A stretch of DNA of 64,000 nt. It comes from Methylotenera_A sp031422335. GTDB taxonomy: Bacteria; Pseudomonadota; Gammaproteobacteria; Burkholderiales; Methylophilaceae. The notes under the pieces were generated by a model. It did not search any database. It had not been told where the DNA came from and saw only the letters and a list, made by a program, of their open reading frames with translations. Location of the stretch: NCBI GenBank assembly GCA_031422335.1, contig JANOQW010000008.1, positions 62,001 to 126,000 of the forward strand, read 5' to 3'. Of the stretch, positions 8,788 to 17,313 are shown piece by piece; position 1 is the first letter of the stretch; each line of letters starts with the position of its first letter. The translations under genes and the position numbers were made by a program.

Positions 8788-10080
8788 ATGAATAAAATGA
8801 CCGAAAATTTAGTCACAAATGAAGACTTACACAATCGCCGCCTTGCTGCCACCCCGCGTGGCATTGGCGTAATGGCGAACTTTTTTATCGATAAAGCGCT
8901 AAATTCTGAAGTGTGGGATATTGAAGGTCGGCGTTTTATTGATTTTGGCGGTGGTATTGCGGTATTAAATACGGGTCACCGCCATCCGAAAATTATCGCT
9001 GCGATTCAAGCACAACTTGAGCGTTTTACCCACACTTGCTACCAAGTACTGCCTTACGAAAGTTATGTAACACTGGCGGAGCGCATTAACAAACTGACAC
9101 CTGGCACGCATGCCAAAAAAACCTGCTTTTTTAGCAGCGGTGCAGAAGGTGCAGAAAACGCAGTTAAAATTGCCCGTGCGTCCACAGGTCGCCCCGGCAT
9201 TATTGCTTTTTCTGGTGGATTTCATGGCCGCACGCTGATGGCTTGTGCACTCACAGGAAAGGTCGTGCCTTACAAAGTTGGTTTTGGGCCTTTTCCTGCC
9301 GATGTTTACCATATTCCTTTCCCGATGGAATTACACGGTGTTACCGTTGAGGATTCTATCAATGCGCTGCACGCTTTGTTTAAAGCAGATGTTGACCCTA
9401 AACGTATCGCAGCGATTATGATAGAACCGGTGCAAGGCGAGGGTGGCTTTTATGTTGCGCCGCCAGAACTGATGCGTGCGCTTCGCAAAGAGTGTGACGA
9501 ACATGGCATTTTATTAGTGATGGATGAAGTGCAAACAGGCTTTGGCCGTACCGGTAAATTGTTTGCAACTGAGCATTACGATGTGATACCCGATATGATG
9601 GTAATGGCGAAAAGTTTGGCGGGCGGCATGGTGCTTTCCGCCGTGTGTGGTAAGGCCGAGGCGATGGATGGCCCAGCGCCCGGTGGTTTGGGTGGCACTT
9701 ATGCAGGCAACCCGCTAGCCATTGCGGCGGCGCATGCGGTGCTAGATATTATGGAAGAAGAGCAGTTAGTTGAGCGCGCAAATTATTTGGGTGAAAAACT
9801 AACTAAACGTCTAAAAGCTGCGCAAGCAACGGTACCCAGCTTAAAAGAAATACGCGGACTAGGCTCGATGATTGCAGCTGAGTTTTATGACCCCAAAACT
9901 GATGAACCCTCTACTGACGCGATGAAGCGTGTGCAAGCAGCTGCGCTAGCAGAAGGCTTGATTTTGCTCAGCTGCGGCGTGTATGTAAACGCACTGCGCT
10001 TTTTGTATCCACTGACTATTCAAGACAATGTATTTGATGAAGCGCTAGATATTTTAGATAGAGCATTATTAAAAGCTTAA
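8788..10080 (+). CDS. gabT: 4-aminobutyrate aminotransferase
   Basis: This is a class III aminotransferase of 430 residues that converts GABA and 2-oxoglutarate to succinate semialdehyde and glutamate. Its match to E. coli GabT is clear: FGGGIAVLNTGHRHPK, EPVQGEGGFY, GGLGGTYAGNP and the end PLTIQDNVFDEALDIL. The PLP lysine is Lys275 in MAKSLAGGM. It is the last gene of the putrescine unit, 31 bp after puuC. With SpuC, PuuC and GabD it completes putrescine to succinate. An ATG at 8800 is an alternative start. Confidence 0.92.
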   Translation: MNKMTENLVTNEDLHNRRLAATPRGIGVMANFFIDKALNSEVWDIEGRRFIDFGGGIAVLNTGHRHPKIIAAIQAQLERFTHTCYQVLPYESYVTLAERINKLTPGTHAKKTCFFSSGAEGAENAVKIARASTGRPGIIAFSGGFHGRTLMACALTGKVVPYKVGFGPFPADVYHIPFPMELHGVTVEDSINALHALFKADVDPKRIAAIMIEPVQGEGGFYVAPPELMRALRKECDEHGILLVMDEVQTGFGRTGKLFATEHYDVIPDMMVMAKSLAGGMVLSAVCGKAEAMDGPAPGGLGGTYAGNPLAIAAAHAVLDIMEEEQLVERANYLGEKLTKRLKAAQATVPSLKEIRGLGSMIAAEFYDPKTDEPSTDAMKRVQAAALAEGLILLSCGVYVNALRFLYPLTIQDNVFDEALDILDRALLKA

Positions 10081-10127
10081 TTTTTTTAAGTTTTCCTTAA
10101 TATTACACCCTTAGCACGTAAAAATAC

Positions 10128-10164
10128 TGCCCTGTAAGCTAATATCCATGCGGGTATCAGGCAT
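10128..10164 (+). repeat. Conserved-loop palindromic repeat, copy 1
   Basis: This is a diverged copy of the dispersed hairpin family, with the core AATATCCATGC between imperfect arms (TGCCCTGTAAGC and a degenerate right arm). It sits 47 bp after gabT, in the same sense as gabT and pgm. No T-tract follows. A second small hairpin lies just downstream, with arms ACCAGCT (10170-10176) and AGCTGGT (10179-10185). Confidence 0.7.
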
Positions 10165-10259
10165 GAATAACCAGCTTTAGCTGGTATATTCTGCGGGGAC
10201 AACCTTTACGGTTGCAGGCCAGCATAAAAAGATTCACATCTCTGCGCTATAATCACTAT

Positions 10260-11891
10260 ATGAATATTCAAACCCGCAATACAACATCTTTTAACGACCA
10301 AAAACCTGGCACTTCTGGTCTGCGTAAAAAGGTGAAAGTTTTTCAGCAGGCGCATTACCTAGAAAACTTTGTGCAGAGCATTTTTGATTCCATTACCATT
10401 GCCAAAGGCGCAACGCTGACTTTGGGCGGCGATGGCCGTTATTACAATAAAATGGCAGTTCAAACCATTATCAAAATGGCAGCTGCCAACGGCTTTTCTA
10501 AAATTATCGTTGGGCAGGGCGGCATTTTATCTACGCCAGCCGCCTCGCACATTATTCGAAAATACCAAACGCTTGGTGGCATTATTTTATCAGCCAGCCA
10601 CAACCCAGCGGGGCCAAGCGAAGATTTTGGCATTAAGTACAACACCCCCAACGGCGGCCCTGCGCCAGAGAAAATCACTGAAGCAATTTTTGCAAAAAGT
10701 AAAACCATAAGCCAATATAAAATTGCAGATTTTGTAGATGTAGATATTGATAGTATTGGTGAGGCCAGCATTGATGGCTTTATGGTTGAAGTGATAAACC
10801 CAGTGACCGACTATGCCGATTTAATGGCGCAACTGTTTGATTTTTCTGCGATTAAAGCTTTATTAAAATCTGGCTTTTTACTTAAGTTTGATGCCATGCA
10901 CGCCGTCACAGGACCTTATGCCAAAGAGATTTTGGTCAATCGGCTGGGCGCGCCCGCAAGTACTTTAATGAATTGCGAAGTGTCTGAGACTTTTGGCGGT
11001 GGCCACCCCGACCCCAACCTAACTTATGCGCACGAATTGGTTGAGGTTTTATATAGCCAGAATGCACCTGATTTTGGCGCAGCATCCGATGGCGATGGCG
11101 ACCGCAACATGGTTCTGGGCAAACATTTTTTTGTCACGCCATCAGATAGTTTGGCCATTATCGCTGCCAATGCAACACTGATACCCGCCTACCAACAAGG
11201 GTTGGCGGGTGTTGCGCGCAGCATGCCGACTAGCGGCGCGGTAGATAGAGTGGCAGAAAAGTTAAATATCCCCTGCTTTGAAACGCCAACTGGTTGGAAA
11301 TTTTTTGGCAACTTAATGGATGCCGATAAAGTGACGCTGTGCGGTGAAGAAAGCTTTGGCACCGGCAGCAACCATGTGCGTGAGAAAGATGGTTTGTGGG
11401 CAGTATTGTGTTGGCTGAACATTATTGCCGCAAAGAAGCAAAGTGTAGAACAAATTGTCATGGCGCATTGGGCAGAATATGGCCGGAATGTTTACAGCCG
11501 CCACGATTATGAGGCGATTCCAACCGATGCCGCCAATGGCGTGATGGTACATATTCAAGCGCAGTTTTCTAATTTACCTAATAAAAATTTTGGTCAATAT
11601 ACGGTGAAAACTGCCGATGATTTTAGCTACACTGACCCGATTGATGGCAGTTTAAGTTTAAATCAGGGTGTGCGTATTTTGTTTGCGTGTGGCTCGCGCA
11701 TTGTGTTTCGGCTCTCTGGCACCGGTACTGAGGGTGCGACTTTGCGGATTTATTTAGAAGCATTTGAGCCAAATGTTAAAAACCACCATTTAGACGCGCA
11801 ACTGGCTTTAAGACAGATGATTGAAATTGCATTAGAAATATCTCAATTAAGACAACGCACTGGTCGAGATACGCCAACGGTAATTACTTAG
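10260..11891 (+). CDS. pgm: Phosphoglucomutase (alpha-D-glucose type)
   Basis: This enzyme interconverts glucose 1-phosphate and glucose 6-phosphate, feeding glycogen and sugar-nucleotide synthesis. It has 544 residues, usual for the eukaryote-like Pgm family. Visible are the opening PGTSGLRKKV, the phosphoserine loop SASHNP with Ser113, the metal loop DGDGDR, the sugar-binding GEESFGTGSNHVREKDG and the phosphate-binding RLSGTGTEGATLR near the C-terminus. The frame is open from 10212, but the ATG at 10260 matches the usual N-terminus. It converges with the EF-hand gene across a shared terminator. Confidence 0.93.
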   Translation: MNIQTRNTTSFNDQKPGTSGLRKKVKVFQQAHYLENFVQSIFDSITIAKGATLTLGGDGRYYNKMAVQTIIKMAAANGFSKIIVGQGGILSTPAASHIIRKYQTLGGIILSASHNPAGPSEDFGIKYNTPNGGPAPEKITEAIFAKSKTISQYKIADFVDVDIDSIGEASIDGFMVEVINPVTDYADLMAQLFDFSAIKALLKSGFLLKFDAMHAVTGPYAKEILVNRLGAPASTLMNCEVSETFGGGHPDPNLTYAHELVEVLYSQNAPDFGAASDGDGDRNMVLGKHFFVTPSDSLAIIAANATLIPAYQQGLAGVARSMPTSGAVDRVAEKLNIPCFETPTGWKFFGNLMDADKVTLCGEESFGTGSNHVREKDGLWAVLCWLNIIAAKKQSVEQIVMAHWAEYGRNVYSRHDYEAIPTDAANGVMVHIQAQFSNLPNKNFGQYTVKTADDFSYTDPIDGSLSLNQGVRILFACGSRIVFRLSGTGTEGATLRIYLEAFEPNVKNHHLDAQLALRQMIEIALEISQLRQRTGRDTPTVIT

Positions 11892-11913
11892 GCCAACAGT
11901 ATTACCTAAAAAT

Positions 11914-11935
11914 AAAGCCAGCGAAAGCTGGCTTT
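11914..11935. terminator. Bidirectional terminator hairpin between pgm and EF-hand gene
   Basis: A perfect 9-bp stem (AAAGCCAGC at 11914-11922, GCTGGCTTT at 11927-11935) encloses a GAAA tetraloop. Read on the minus strand it runs into a T-rich tail (TTTATTTTT), so it best serves the EF-hand gene. The plus-strand tail is weaker. Confidence 0.8.
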
Positions 11936-11962
11936 GTGAAGTTGTCGATATATTATCGCGTA

Positions 11963-12436
11963 TTACTTGCTCAACAAACCTTTCATCGCCCATTCTTGTG
12001 AATCTAATTGTTGGTCTGTAGAGGTATCAAGCTTTGCAAACACAGCACGATGATGATTTAAAAATTCATCACGCGTTACTTTCTTGTCACCGTCAGTGTC
12101 CATTAAGCGCATCATTTTCATGCTGCGCAACTCTCGACTATAGCCGCCTGTGGTTAAATCAAGTTTTGAGTTTTTTGTTGGGCCAGCCCATTCTGTAGTT
12201 TCTAATGAGTCGTCGCCATCTTTGTTTAGCGCATCAAAAATACTGGTGTAATATGAATCAGCTTCAGCCGCGGTCACCATGTGGTTGCCGTCACCGTCTA
12301 GCATTTTCATCATTTCCATCTTTTGTAATTGACGCGCATAGCCGCCAGTGCTTAAGCTTGCGTCTGCATAAGCAGCTGTAGAGAAAGTAAACAGCATGCC
12401 AGCAGTCAGTGCTAATTTTTTAAAGTTAAATTTCAT
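11963..12436 (-). CDS. Exported four-EF-hand calcium-binding protein
   Basis: This 157-residue protein has a Sec signal peptide (MKFNFKKLALTAGMLFTFS, cleavage after AYA). Four EF-hand loops follow: DGDGNHMVTAAE, NKDGDDSLETTE, DTDGDKKVTRDE and DTSTDQQLDSQE. It is built from an internal duplication: each half begins with a TTGGY-R-L-M-MM type block before its EF pair. Periplasmic calcium binding is very likely; the biological role is unknown. The gene stands alone, downstream of a conserved-loop repeat and ahead of a strong terminator. A second, two-EF-hand protein is encoded at 46206-46580. Confidence 0.8.
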   Translation of the reverse strand: MKFNFKKLALTAGMLFTFSTAAYADASLSTGGYARQLQKMEMMKMLDGDGNHMVTAAEADSYYTSIFDALNKDGDDSLETTEWAGPTKNSKLDLTTGGYSRELRSMKMMRLMDTDGDKKVTRDEFLNHHRAVFAKLDTSTDQQLDSQEWAMKGLLSK

Positions 12437-12576
12437 TTTAAATCTCCTAAAAATATCAGTTGTAAGTTATGTACTAAGTTTGCTAGCTAGCCACCATTGG
12501 TCAGACAAAACTAGTAATTACTTACAAATATTTTTAGGAATTTTTAAAAGAATATTTAATGTGATTAGAATCGTGT

Positions 12577-12612
12577 GCCTGCAACCCGCATGGGTATTGG
12601 TCTGCAGGGCAG
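12577..12612 (-). repeat. Conserved-loop palindromic repeat, copy 2
   Basis: Read on the minus strand this copy has the core AATACCCATGC between CC and GG, with arms TGCCCTGCAGACC and GGTTGCAGGCA. It lies 26 bp past the stop codon of the retropepsin-like gene and in its sense direction. Confidence 0.75.
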
Positions 12613-12637
12613 GTGTTTGATGTGAATTTAATTACGT

Positions 12638-13117
12638 TTATTGTTCAATTTGTTTAATAGTCATTTCGTTATTAAACAGCCGTACATCCATGCGCCCCAA
12701 ATAACTCATGCCCAGCAGCACATCGCCATCTAAGCTAGGCACTATCGAAGCAGCCACACTTTTGGCTTCCACGCCACCCACTTTTACCGAATCTAGCCGC
12801 ACCATATAACTTACGGTGTCGCCATTGGCAGTGCTGGTACGCACTGCGCTAACACTTTTTAAATTCAGTTGATCGGCTACTTTTTGCGAAATTGCCACAC
12901 CCGTAGCGCCAGTATCTACCAACACATCCACTTGTTGATTGTTAATTTGCGCTTCGGCGCGATAGTGGCCATCTAGCCCACGTTTTAGTGTGACAATATT
13001 GGCATCTTCACCTAGCCGCCAAGCTTTGTTAGGGTTTTGAATATTATCGGCCAGGTAGTAAATCACTAATACCAGTGCCACCCAAAGTGCTGTAAATAGA
13101 AGTGTGTTGCGCGACAT
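12638..13117 (-). CDS. Membrane-anchored retropepsin-like aspartic protease
   Basis: This 159-residue protein has one N-terminal membrane helix (about residues 7-23) and a single aspartic-protease lobe with the active-site motif VDTGATGVAIS, followed by VLLGMSYLGRMDV. This is the layout of the TIGR02281 clan AA family, whose members are thought to work as homodimers in the periplasm. The substrate is unknown. It is 18 bp downstream of the phosphohexomutase gene on the same strand and probably co-transcribed with it. Confidence 0.82.
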   Translation of the reverse strand: MSRNTLLFTALWVALVLVIYYLADNIQNPNKAWRLGEDANIVTLKRGLDGHYRAEAQINNQQVDVLVDTGATGVAISQKVADQLNLKSVSAVRTSTANGDTVSYMVRLDSVKVGGVEAKSVAASIVPSLDGDVLLGMSYLGRMDVRLFNNEMTIKQIEQ

Positions 13118-13135
13118 GTGACTTAGAAGCTTACG

Positions 13136-14575
13136 CTAAAAAGGTAAAGCAACCTGCGGTGCGGCATCCCAAATTACCTCGCGAAACTGCGCTTGTATGC
13201 GAGTCAACGCGGCCTCATTATCTGCCTCAAAGCGCAACACAATGACAGGCGTGGTGTTGCTAGCACGCATCAGGCCAAAGCCATCGGCGTACTCCACGCG
13301 CAAGCCATCAATGGTAATAATCTCGGTTGCACTATCAAATTTCGCGGTCTTTTGCATCTCGGCAATCAATTTATGTGGTTCGCCTTCTTGCATATGAATG
13401 TGCTGCTCTGGCGTGCTCACGCTGTCGGGCAACGCGTTTAAAATATCAGATGGATTGGCAAAACGGCTTAAAATCTCTAGTAAACGTGCGCCAGCATACA
13501 AGCCATCATCAAAGCCATACCAGCGTTTTTTACCGTTAGCATCTTTGTCGTTAAAAAATACATGGCCACTCATCTCGCCTGCCAGCGCAGCATTTGTCTC
13601 TTTAATTTTAGCTTTGACCAAGCTGTGCCCCGTTTTCCACATGATGGGGTTGCCACCCAGCTTGTGAATCCACGGGCTTAAGTTGCGTGTCGATTTCACA
13701 TCAAAAATAATATTGGCGCCTTTGTTGCGGCTTAGCACGTCATCAGCAAACAACAGCAATTGGCGATCTGGGTAAATAATGTTGCCTTCTTTAGTCACTA
13801 CGCCCAGCCTGTCGCCATCACCATCAAAGGCTAAGCCAATTTCGGCGCGGGTAGTTTTAAGCGCCGCGCTTAAATCGGTCAAGTTTTCTGGCACTGATGG
13901 GTCGGGGTGATGGTTGGGAAAATTGCCATCCACCTCGCAAAATAGCTCATCTACGCGGCAGCCGATGGCGTTGTAAAGTTGCTTGGCAAACGCGCCCGCC
14001 ACCCCATTGCCGCAATCTACCGCAATTTGCATCGGTCGCGCCAGTTTAATATCGGTCTGAATCGCCGCAATATAACTGGGTGCAATATCATAGTTGCGCT
14101 CTAAGCCGTCGCCATAGCTATAGCGATTATATTCAATGCGGTGGCGCAAACTGTGAATGCTTTCGTTGGATAAAGTCTCGCCCGCCAACACCATTTTTAA
14201 GCCGTTGTAATCGGGTGGATTATGGCTACCGGTGACCATGACGCCGCAATTATTATTCAGATGAAACGCTGCAAAATACACCATGGGCGTGGCTACCATG
14301 CCTAAATTAACCACGTTAACACCCGCTTTGCGTATGCCTTGCGATAGCGCTTCTGCCAGCTCTGGGCCAGAAAGCCTGCCATCGTAACCAATACAAATCT
14401 CACTTTGACCACGCTGGCGCGCTTCAGAACCTAGCGCGTGGCCAATCGCCTGCACTATTTTTGGCGTAAGTGTTTTGCCAACGATGCCGCGAATATCGTA
14501 GGCTTTGAAAATGGAGCGGGGTGCAAGCGGTGACTGAATAGTGATGGGGTTTAGATCGTTGGCGGTTGGCTGCAT
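13136..14575 (-). CDS. Phosphomannomutase/phosphoglucomutase (AlgC/ManB type)
   Basis: This phosphohexomutase of 479 residues interconverts hexose 1- and 6-phosphates (mannose and glucose) for polysaccharide and sugar-nucleotide synthesis. Motifs are the opening FKAYDIRGIVG, the phosphoserine loop VTGSHNPP with Ser117, the magnesium loop FDGDGDRLG and the sugar-binding GEMSGHVFF. It differs from Pgm at 10260 in family and orientation. It heads a minus-strand run with the protease gene, and is preceded by DUF3307 and iscX genes on the same strand. Confidence 0.9.
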   Translation of the reverse strand: MQPTANDLNPITIQSPLAPRSIFKAYDIRGIVGKTLTPKIVQAIGHALGSEARQRGQSEICIGYDGRLSGPELAEALSQGIRKAGVNVVNLGMVATPMVYFAAFHLNNNCGVMVTGSHNPPDYNGLKMVLAGETLSNESIHSLRHRIEYNRYSYGDGLERNYDIAPSYIAAIQTDIKLARPMQIAVDCGNGVAGAFAKQLYNAIGCRVDELFCEVDGNFPNHHPDPSVPENLTDLSAALKTTRAEIGLAFDGDGDRLGVVTKEGNIIYPDRQLLLFADDVLSRNKGANIIFDVKSTRNLSPWIHKLGGNPIMWKTGHSLVKAKIKETNAALAGEMSGHVFFNDKDANGKKRWYGFDDGLYAGARLLEILSRFANPSDILNALPDSVSTPEQHIHMQEGEPHKLIAEMQKTAKFDSATEIITIDGLRVEYADGFGLMRASNTTPVIVLRFEADNEAALTRIQAQFREVIWDAAPQVALPF

Positions 14576-14584
14576 GTTTAATCG

Positions 14585-14956
14585 TCAGTTTAAATTTAAG
14601 TTAAAAGCGTAGTAAATAATCACAAAATAAGTGATGTGATGCAGTAGTTGGTCAAACCCCAGCAATATCCAAAAGCGCTCGCTATTGTTAGGCTGCAAAT
14701 CATAGCGCCTGCTAATATTCATCTTGGCCCAATCAATATGATAATGTACCAGCATATCAATCGCCGCATACATGACAGAAGCGCTGCCAATAAACGGCGC
14801 CAGCACTAACAGCGTACCAAGCGCGTGTATGCCCGCATGCGCGATGCCGCCAGGGTGCATATAAGTCCCCTTGTTGCGGTACAGCCACGGGTTGGCCTGC
14901 AAGGGAAAATCGCAGATAAAATGCTTAATAAATAACAGGAATAAGGCTTCAAACAT
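14585..14956 (-). CDS. DUF3307 membrane protein
   Basis: This is a 123-residue hydrophobic protein with an opening FLLFIKHFICDFPLQ, HAGIHALGT and HYHIDWAKMNI typical of DUF3307. The conserved histidines and aspartates within or beside membrane segments suggest a metal or lipid-related role, but no function is established. It is 9 bp before the phosphohexomutase gene and 19 bp after iscX, all on the minus strand. Confidence 0.72.
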   Translation of the reverse strand: MFEALFLLFIKHFICDFPLQANPWLYRNKGTYMHPGGIAHAGIHALGTLLVLAPFIGSASVMYAAIDMLVHYHIDWAKMNISRRYDLQPNNSERFWILLGFDQLLHHITYFVIIYYAFNLNLN

Positions 14957-14975
14957 GCTTGCTCGATTTTAACTT

Positions 14976-15170
14976 TTACTCGGCTTCTTCAATCCACGCC
15001 AGTTGAATGGCTTCTAATATTTTTTCGCCGCAATGTTCAGGCGCATCGTTAAAGCTATCCAGCGCCATCACCCACGCCATTAAATCGGTAAATCGAATCG
15101 TCGCGGGGTCAATCTCTGGGTATTTGTCGTACAAATCTTCGGCAATACGTTGGCTGTCTGTCCATTTCAT
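14976..15170 (-). CDS. iscX: Fe-S cluster assembly protein IscX
   Basis: This small acidic protein of 64 residues matches E. coli IscX/YfhJ nearly end to end: KWTDSQRIAEDLYDKYP, the DLMAWVMALDSFND region and EKILEAIQLAWIEEAE. IscX is an iron-binding regulator of IscS in the Isc pathway. It lies away from the isc genes here, so its function is taken from family similarity only. Confidence 0.9.
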   Translation of the reverse strand: MKWTDSQRIAEDLYDKYPEIDPATIRFTDLMAWVMALDSFNDAPEHCGEKILEAIQLAWIEEAE

Positions 15171-15468
15171 CGCGGGTTCTCGTGTGGCAAAGCTTAATAT
15201 TTAAGTCGCTATTTATAAAACTTATTATAACGTGCGCGCCGATATTAGGTGAAACAAACTACAGTCAACGCCATATATAGCTTATTTACAGTTACTTATT
15301 GCAACTAGGCTGAACGGTTTGCAAAAAATTTAATCTGATTTAGCACGCTTTACTAACTTAAGTTAACGCTGGCGTATTTAAATTTAATGTTGGCGTTTTA
15401 AGTAAAAGCACACGCGTGATAAAATGTAACATTCAATTCTTCAAATTCTTTTTTGAAAGCAAGCACCC
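15171..15468. other. 298-bp divergent region between iscX and glyA
   Basis: The region is AT-rich and has no convincing gene. It should hold both the iscX and glyA promoters. A TAAAAT-like -10 for glyA lies near 15420-15425, but no good -35 was found. TGGCGT occurs twice between 15371 and 15395 and TTAACTTAAGTTAA-like sequence near 15355-15366. No glycine riboswitch was recognised. Confidence 0.4.
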
Positions 15469-16716
15469 ATGTTTAGCACTTCTAACACCTTAAACAAAGC
15501 CGATCCCGCTTTAGATGCCATGATAAATAGTGAGGTTGTCCGTCAACATCAACATATTGAGCTAATTGCCTCTGAGAATTACACCAGCCCCGCGGTGATG
15601 CAGGCACAGGGCTCGCAGCTCACCAATAAATATGCCGAAGGTTACCCAGGCAAGCGTTTTTACGGCGGTTGTGAATATGTGGACCAAGTGGAACAGCTTG
15701 CAATTGACCGCCTAAAAGTTTTATATGGCGCAGAGTACGCCAACGTGCAGCCACATTCAGGCTCACAAGCTAATCAAGCAGTTTACTTTAGTATTTTAAA
15801 ACCGGGCGATACCGTGATGGGCATGAACTTGGGCCACGGTGGCCATTTAACACATGGTTCACCCGCTAACTTGTCTGGCAAGCTATTTAACATTGTGGCG
15901 TATGGCTTAAACGAACAAGAAGAAATCGATTATGATGAAATGGAGCGCATTGCCATTGAGGCTAAACCGAAGTTACTAATCGGCGGTGCCAGTGCCTATG
16001 CGCTACGTTTTGATTGGGCGCGTATGGCTGAAATCGCCAAAAAAGTTGGCGCTTATTTTATGGTAGATATGGCGCATTACTCGGGCTTAATTGCGGCTGG
16101 CGTTTATCCAAATCCCGTGCCACATGCAGATTTTGTCACATCAACCACACACAAAACCTTGCGTGGCCCACGCGGTGGCATTATTTTGGCCAAAGCAGAG
16201 TTTGAAAAATCACTTAATTCAAGCGTATTCCCTAGTTTGCAAGGTGGACCATTGATGCACGTAATTGCTGGTAAAGCTACTGCATTTTTAGAGGCAGCGC
16301 AACCAGAATTTAAAACCTATCAAGCGCAAGTGATTAAAAACGCGCAAGCCATGGCAGAAACCTTAATCACGCGTGGTTTACGTGTGGTATCTGGTCGCAC
16401 CGAATCGCATATGTTTATGGTTGATTTACGTACTAAAGGATTAACAGGCAAAGCCGCCGATGCAGCCCTTGGTTTGGCGCATATTACTGTGAACAAAAAC
16501 GCAATTCCAAACGACCCAGAAAGCCCATTTGTCACGTCAGGCATTCGTATTGGCGCACCAGCCATTACCACGCGCGGCTTTATGGAGGCGGAGGCCAAAA
16601 TTGTGGCGAATCTAATCGCTGACGTACTGGACAACCCGACTGATGAAAGTGTCATTGCAGCGGTAAAAACAAAAGTGCATGCATTAACCGACAGATTTCC
16701 AGTGTACGGAAAATAA
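15469..16716 (+). CDS. glyA: Serine hydroxymethyltransferase
   Basis: This PLP enzyme interconverts serine and glycine with transfer of a one-carbon unit to tetrahydrofolate. It has 415 residues and the PLP lysine Lys229 in TTHKTLRGPRGG, plus HIELIASENYTSPAV and YAEGYPGKRFYGG. In a methylotroph that uses the ribulose monophosphate cycle it mainly serves biosynthesis. It lies 5 bp upstream of nrdR, a common betaproteobacterial order (glyA-nrdR-ribD). Confidence 0.96.
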   Translation: MFSTSNTLNKADPALDAMINSEVVRQHQHIELIASENYTSPAVMQAQGSQLTNKYAEGYPGKRFYGGCEYVDQVEQLAIDRLKVLYGAEYANVQPHSGSQANQAVYFSILKPGDTVMGMNLGHGGHLTHGSPANLSGKLFNIVAYGLNEQEEIDYDEMERIAIEAKPKLLIGGASAYALRFDWARMAEIAKKVGAYFMVDMAHYSGLIAAGVYPNPVPHADFVTSTTHKTLRGPRGGIILAKAEFEKSLNSSVFPSLQGGPLMHVIAGKATAFLEAAQPEFKTYQAQVIKNAQAMAETLITRGLRVVSGRTESHMFMVDLRTKGLTGKAADAALGLAHITVNKNAIPNDPESPFVTSGIRIGAPAITTRGFMEAEAKIVANLIADVLDNPTDESVIAAVKTKVHALTDRFPVYGK

Positions 16717-16721
16717 ACAAA

Positions 16722-17165
16722 GTGAGATGTCCTTTTTGTGGCGACGCCGACACTCAAGTCATTGATTCTAGAGTAAATGATGAAGGCGATTCAATTCGCC
16801 GTCGGCGCAAATGCACTGCTTGCGATAAGCGTTTTACCACTTATGAAACGGCTGAGTTGCACCTGCCTCAGGTTGTTAAGACAAATGGCACGCGCGAGGA
16901 ATTTAGTCGCGATAAATTACGTTTATCCTTCACGCGTGCATTGCATAAACGGCCGGTGCCGACTGAATATGTCGATCGTGCGCTGGATAATATTGTGCAA
17001 AAAATGTTGGCTCGTGGCGAGCGCGAAATCCCTGCCCGCGATTTAGGCGAAAGCGTCATGCAAGAGCTAAAAGTGATGGATAAAGTGGCGTATGTTCGCT
17101 TTGCCTCGGTCTATCGCAGCTTTTCAGATGTGGATGATTTTCACGAGGTTATTCGTGATTTATAA
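16722..17165 (+). CDS. nrdR: Transcriptional repressor NrdR
   Basis: This is a 147-residue zinc-finger plus ATP-cone repressor of ribonucleotide reductase genes. The zinc ribbon cysteines are Cys3, Cys6, Cys31 and Cys34. The ATP-cone follows (VVKTNGTREEFSRDKL). The start codon is GTG at 16722, 5 bp after glyA, so translation is probably coupled. Binding is to NrdR boxes in front of nrd genes, none of which are in this window. Confidence 0.95.
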   Translation: MRCPFCGDADTQVIDSRVNDEGDSIRRRRKCTACDKRFTTYETAELHLPQVVKTNGTREEFSRDKLRLSFTRALHKRPVPTEYVDRALDNIVQKMLARGEREIPARDLGESVMQELKVMDKVAYVRFASVYRSFSDVDDFHEVIRDL

Positions 17166-17192
17166 TAATTTTATTTAATTATCTTTATTTCG

Positions 17193-17240
17193 ATGCTCTG
17201 CAAGCCAATATCTGCGAGGCTTGCAGAGCATTGTTTTTTT
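17193..17240 (+). terminator. Conserved-loop repeat copy 3, acting as nrdR terminator
   Basis: Perfect 14-bp arms, ATGCTCTGCAAGCC (17193-17206) and GGCTTGCAGAGCAT (17218-17231), enclose the 11-base loop AATATCTGCGA. A run of T residues follows at about 17234-17240, giving the form of an intrinsic terminator 28 bp after nrdR. It belongs to the dispersed repeat family and is in the sense of the upstream gene. Confidence 0.85.
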
Positions 17241-17313
17241 GCACGTATTAATTTAGCTGGTTTTTTCTAGTATTTTTTAACACGCTCATGCAAAAGCTAG
17301 GCATAATTTGTCT

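Noticed and set aside
15171..15468. Glycine riboswitch before glyA
   Set aside because: No conserved glycine-aptamer core was found, and the region is simply AT-rich with small repeats.
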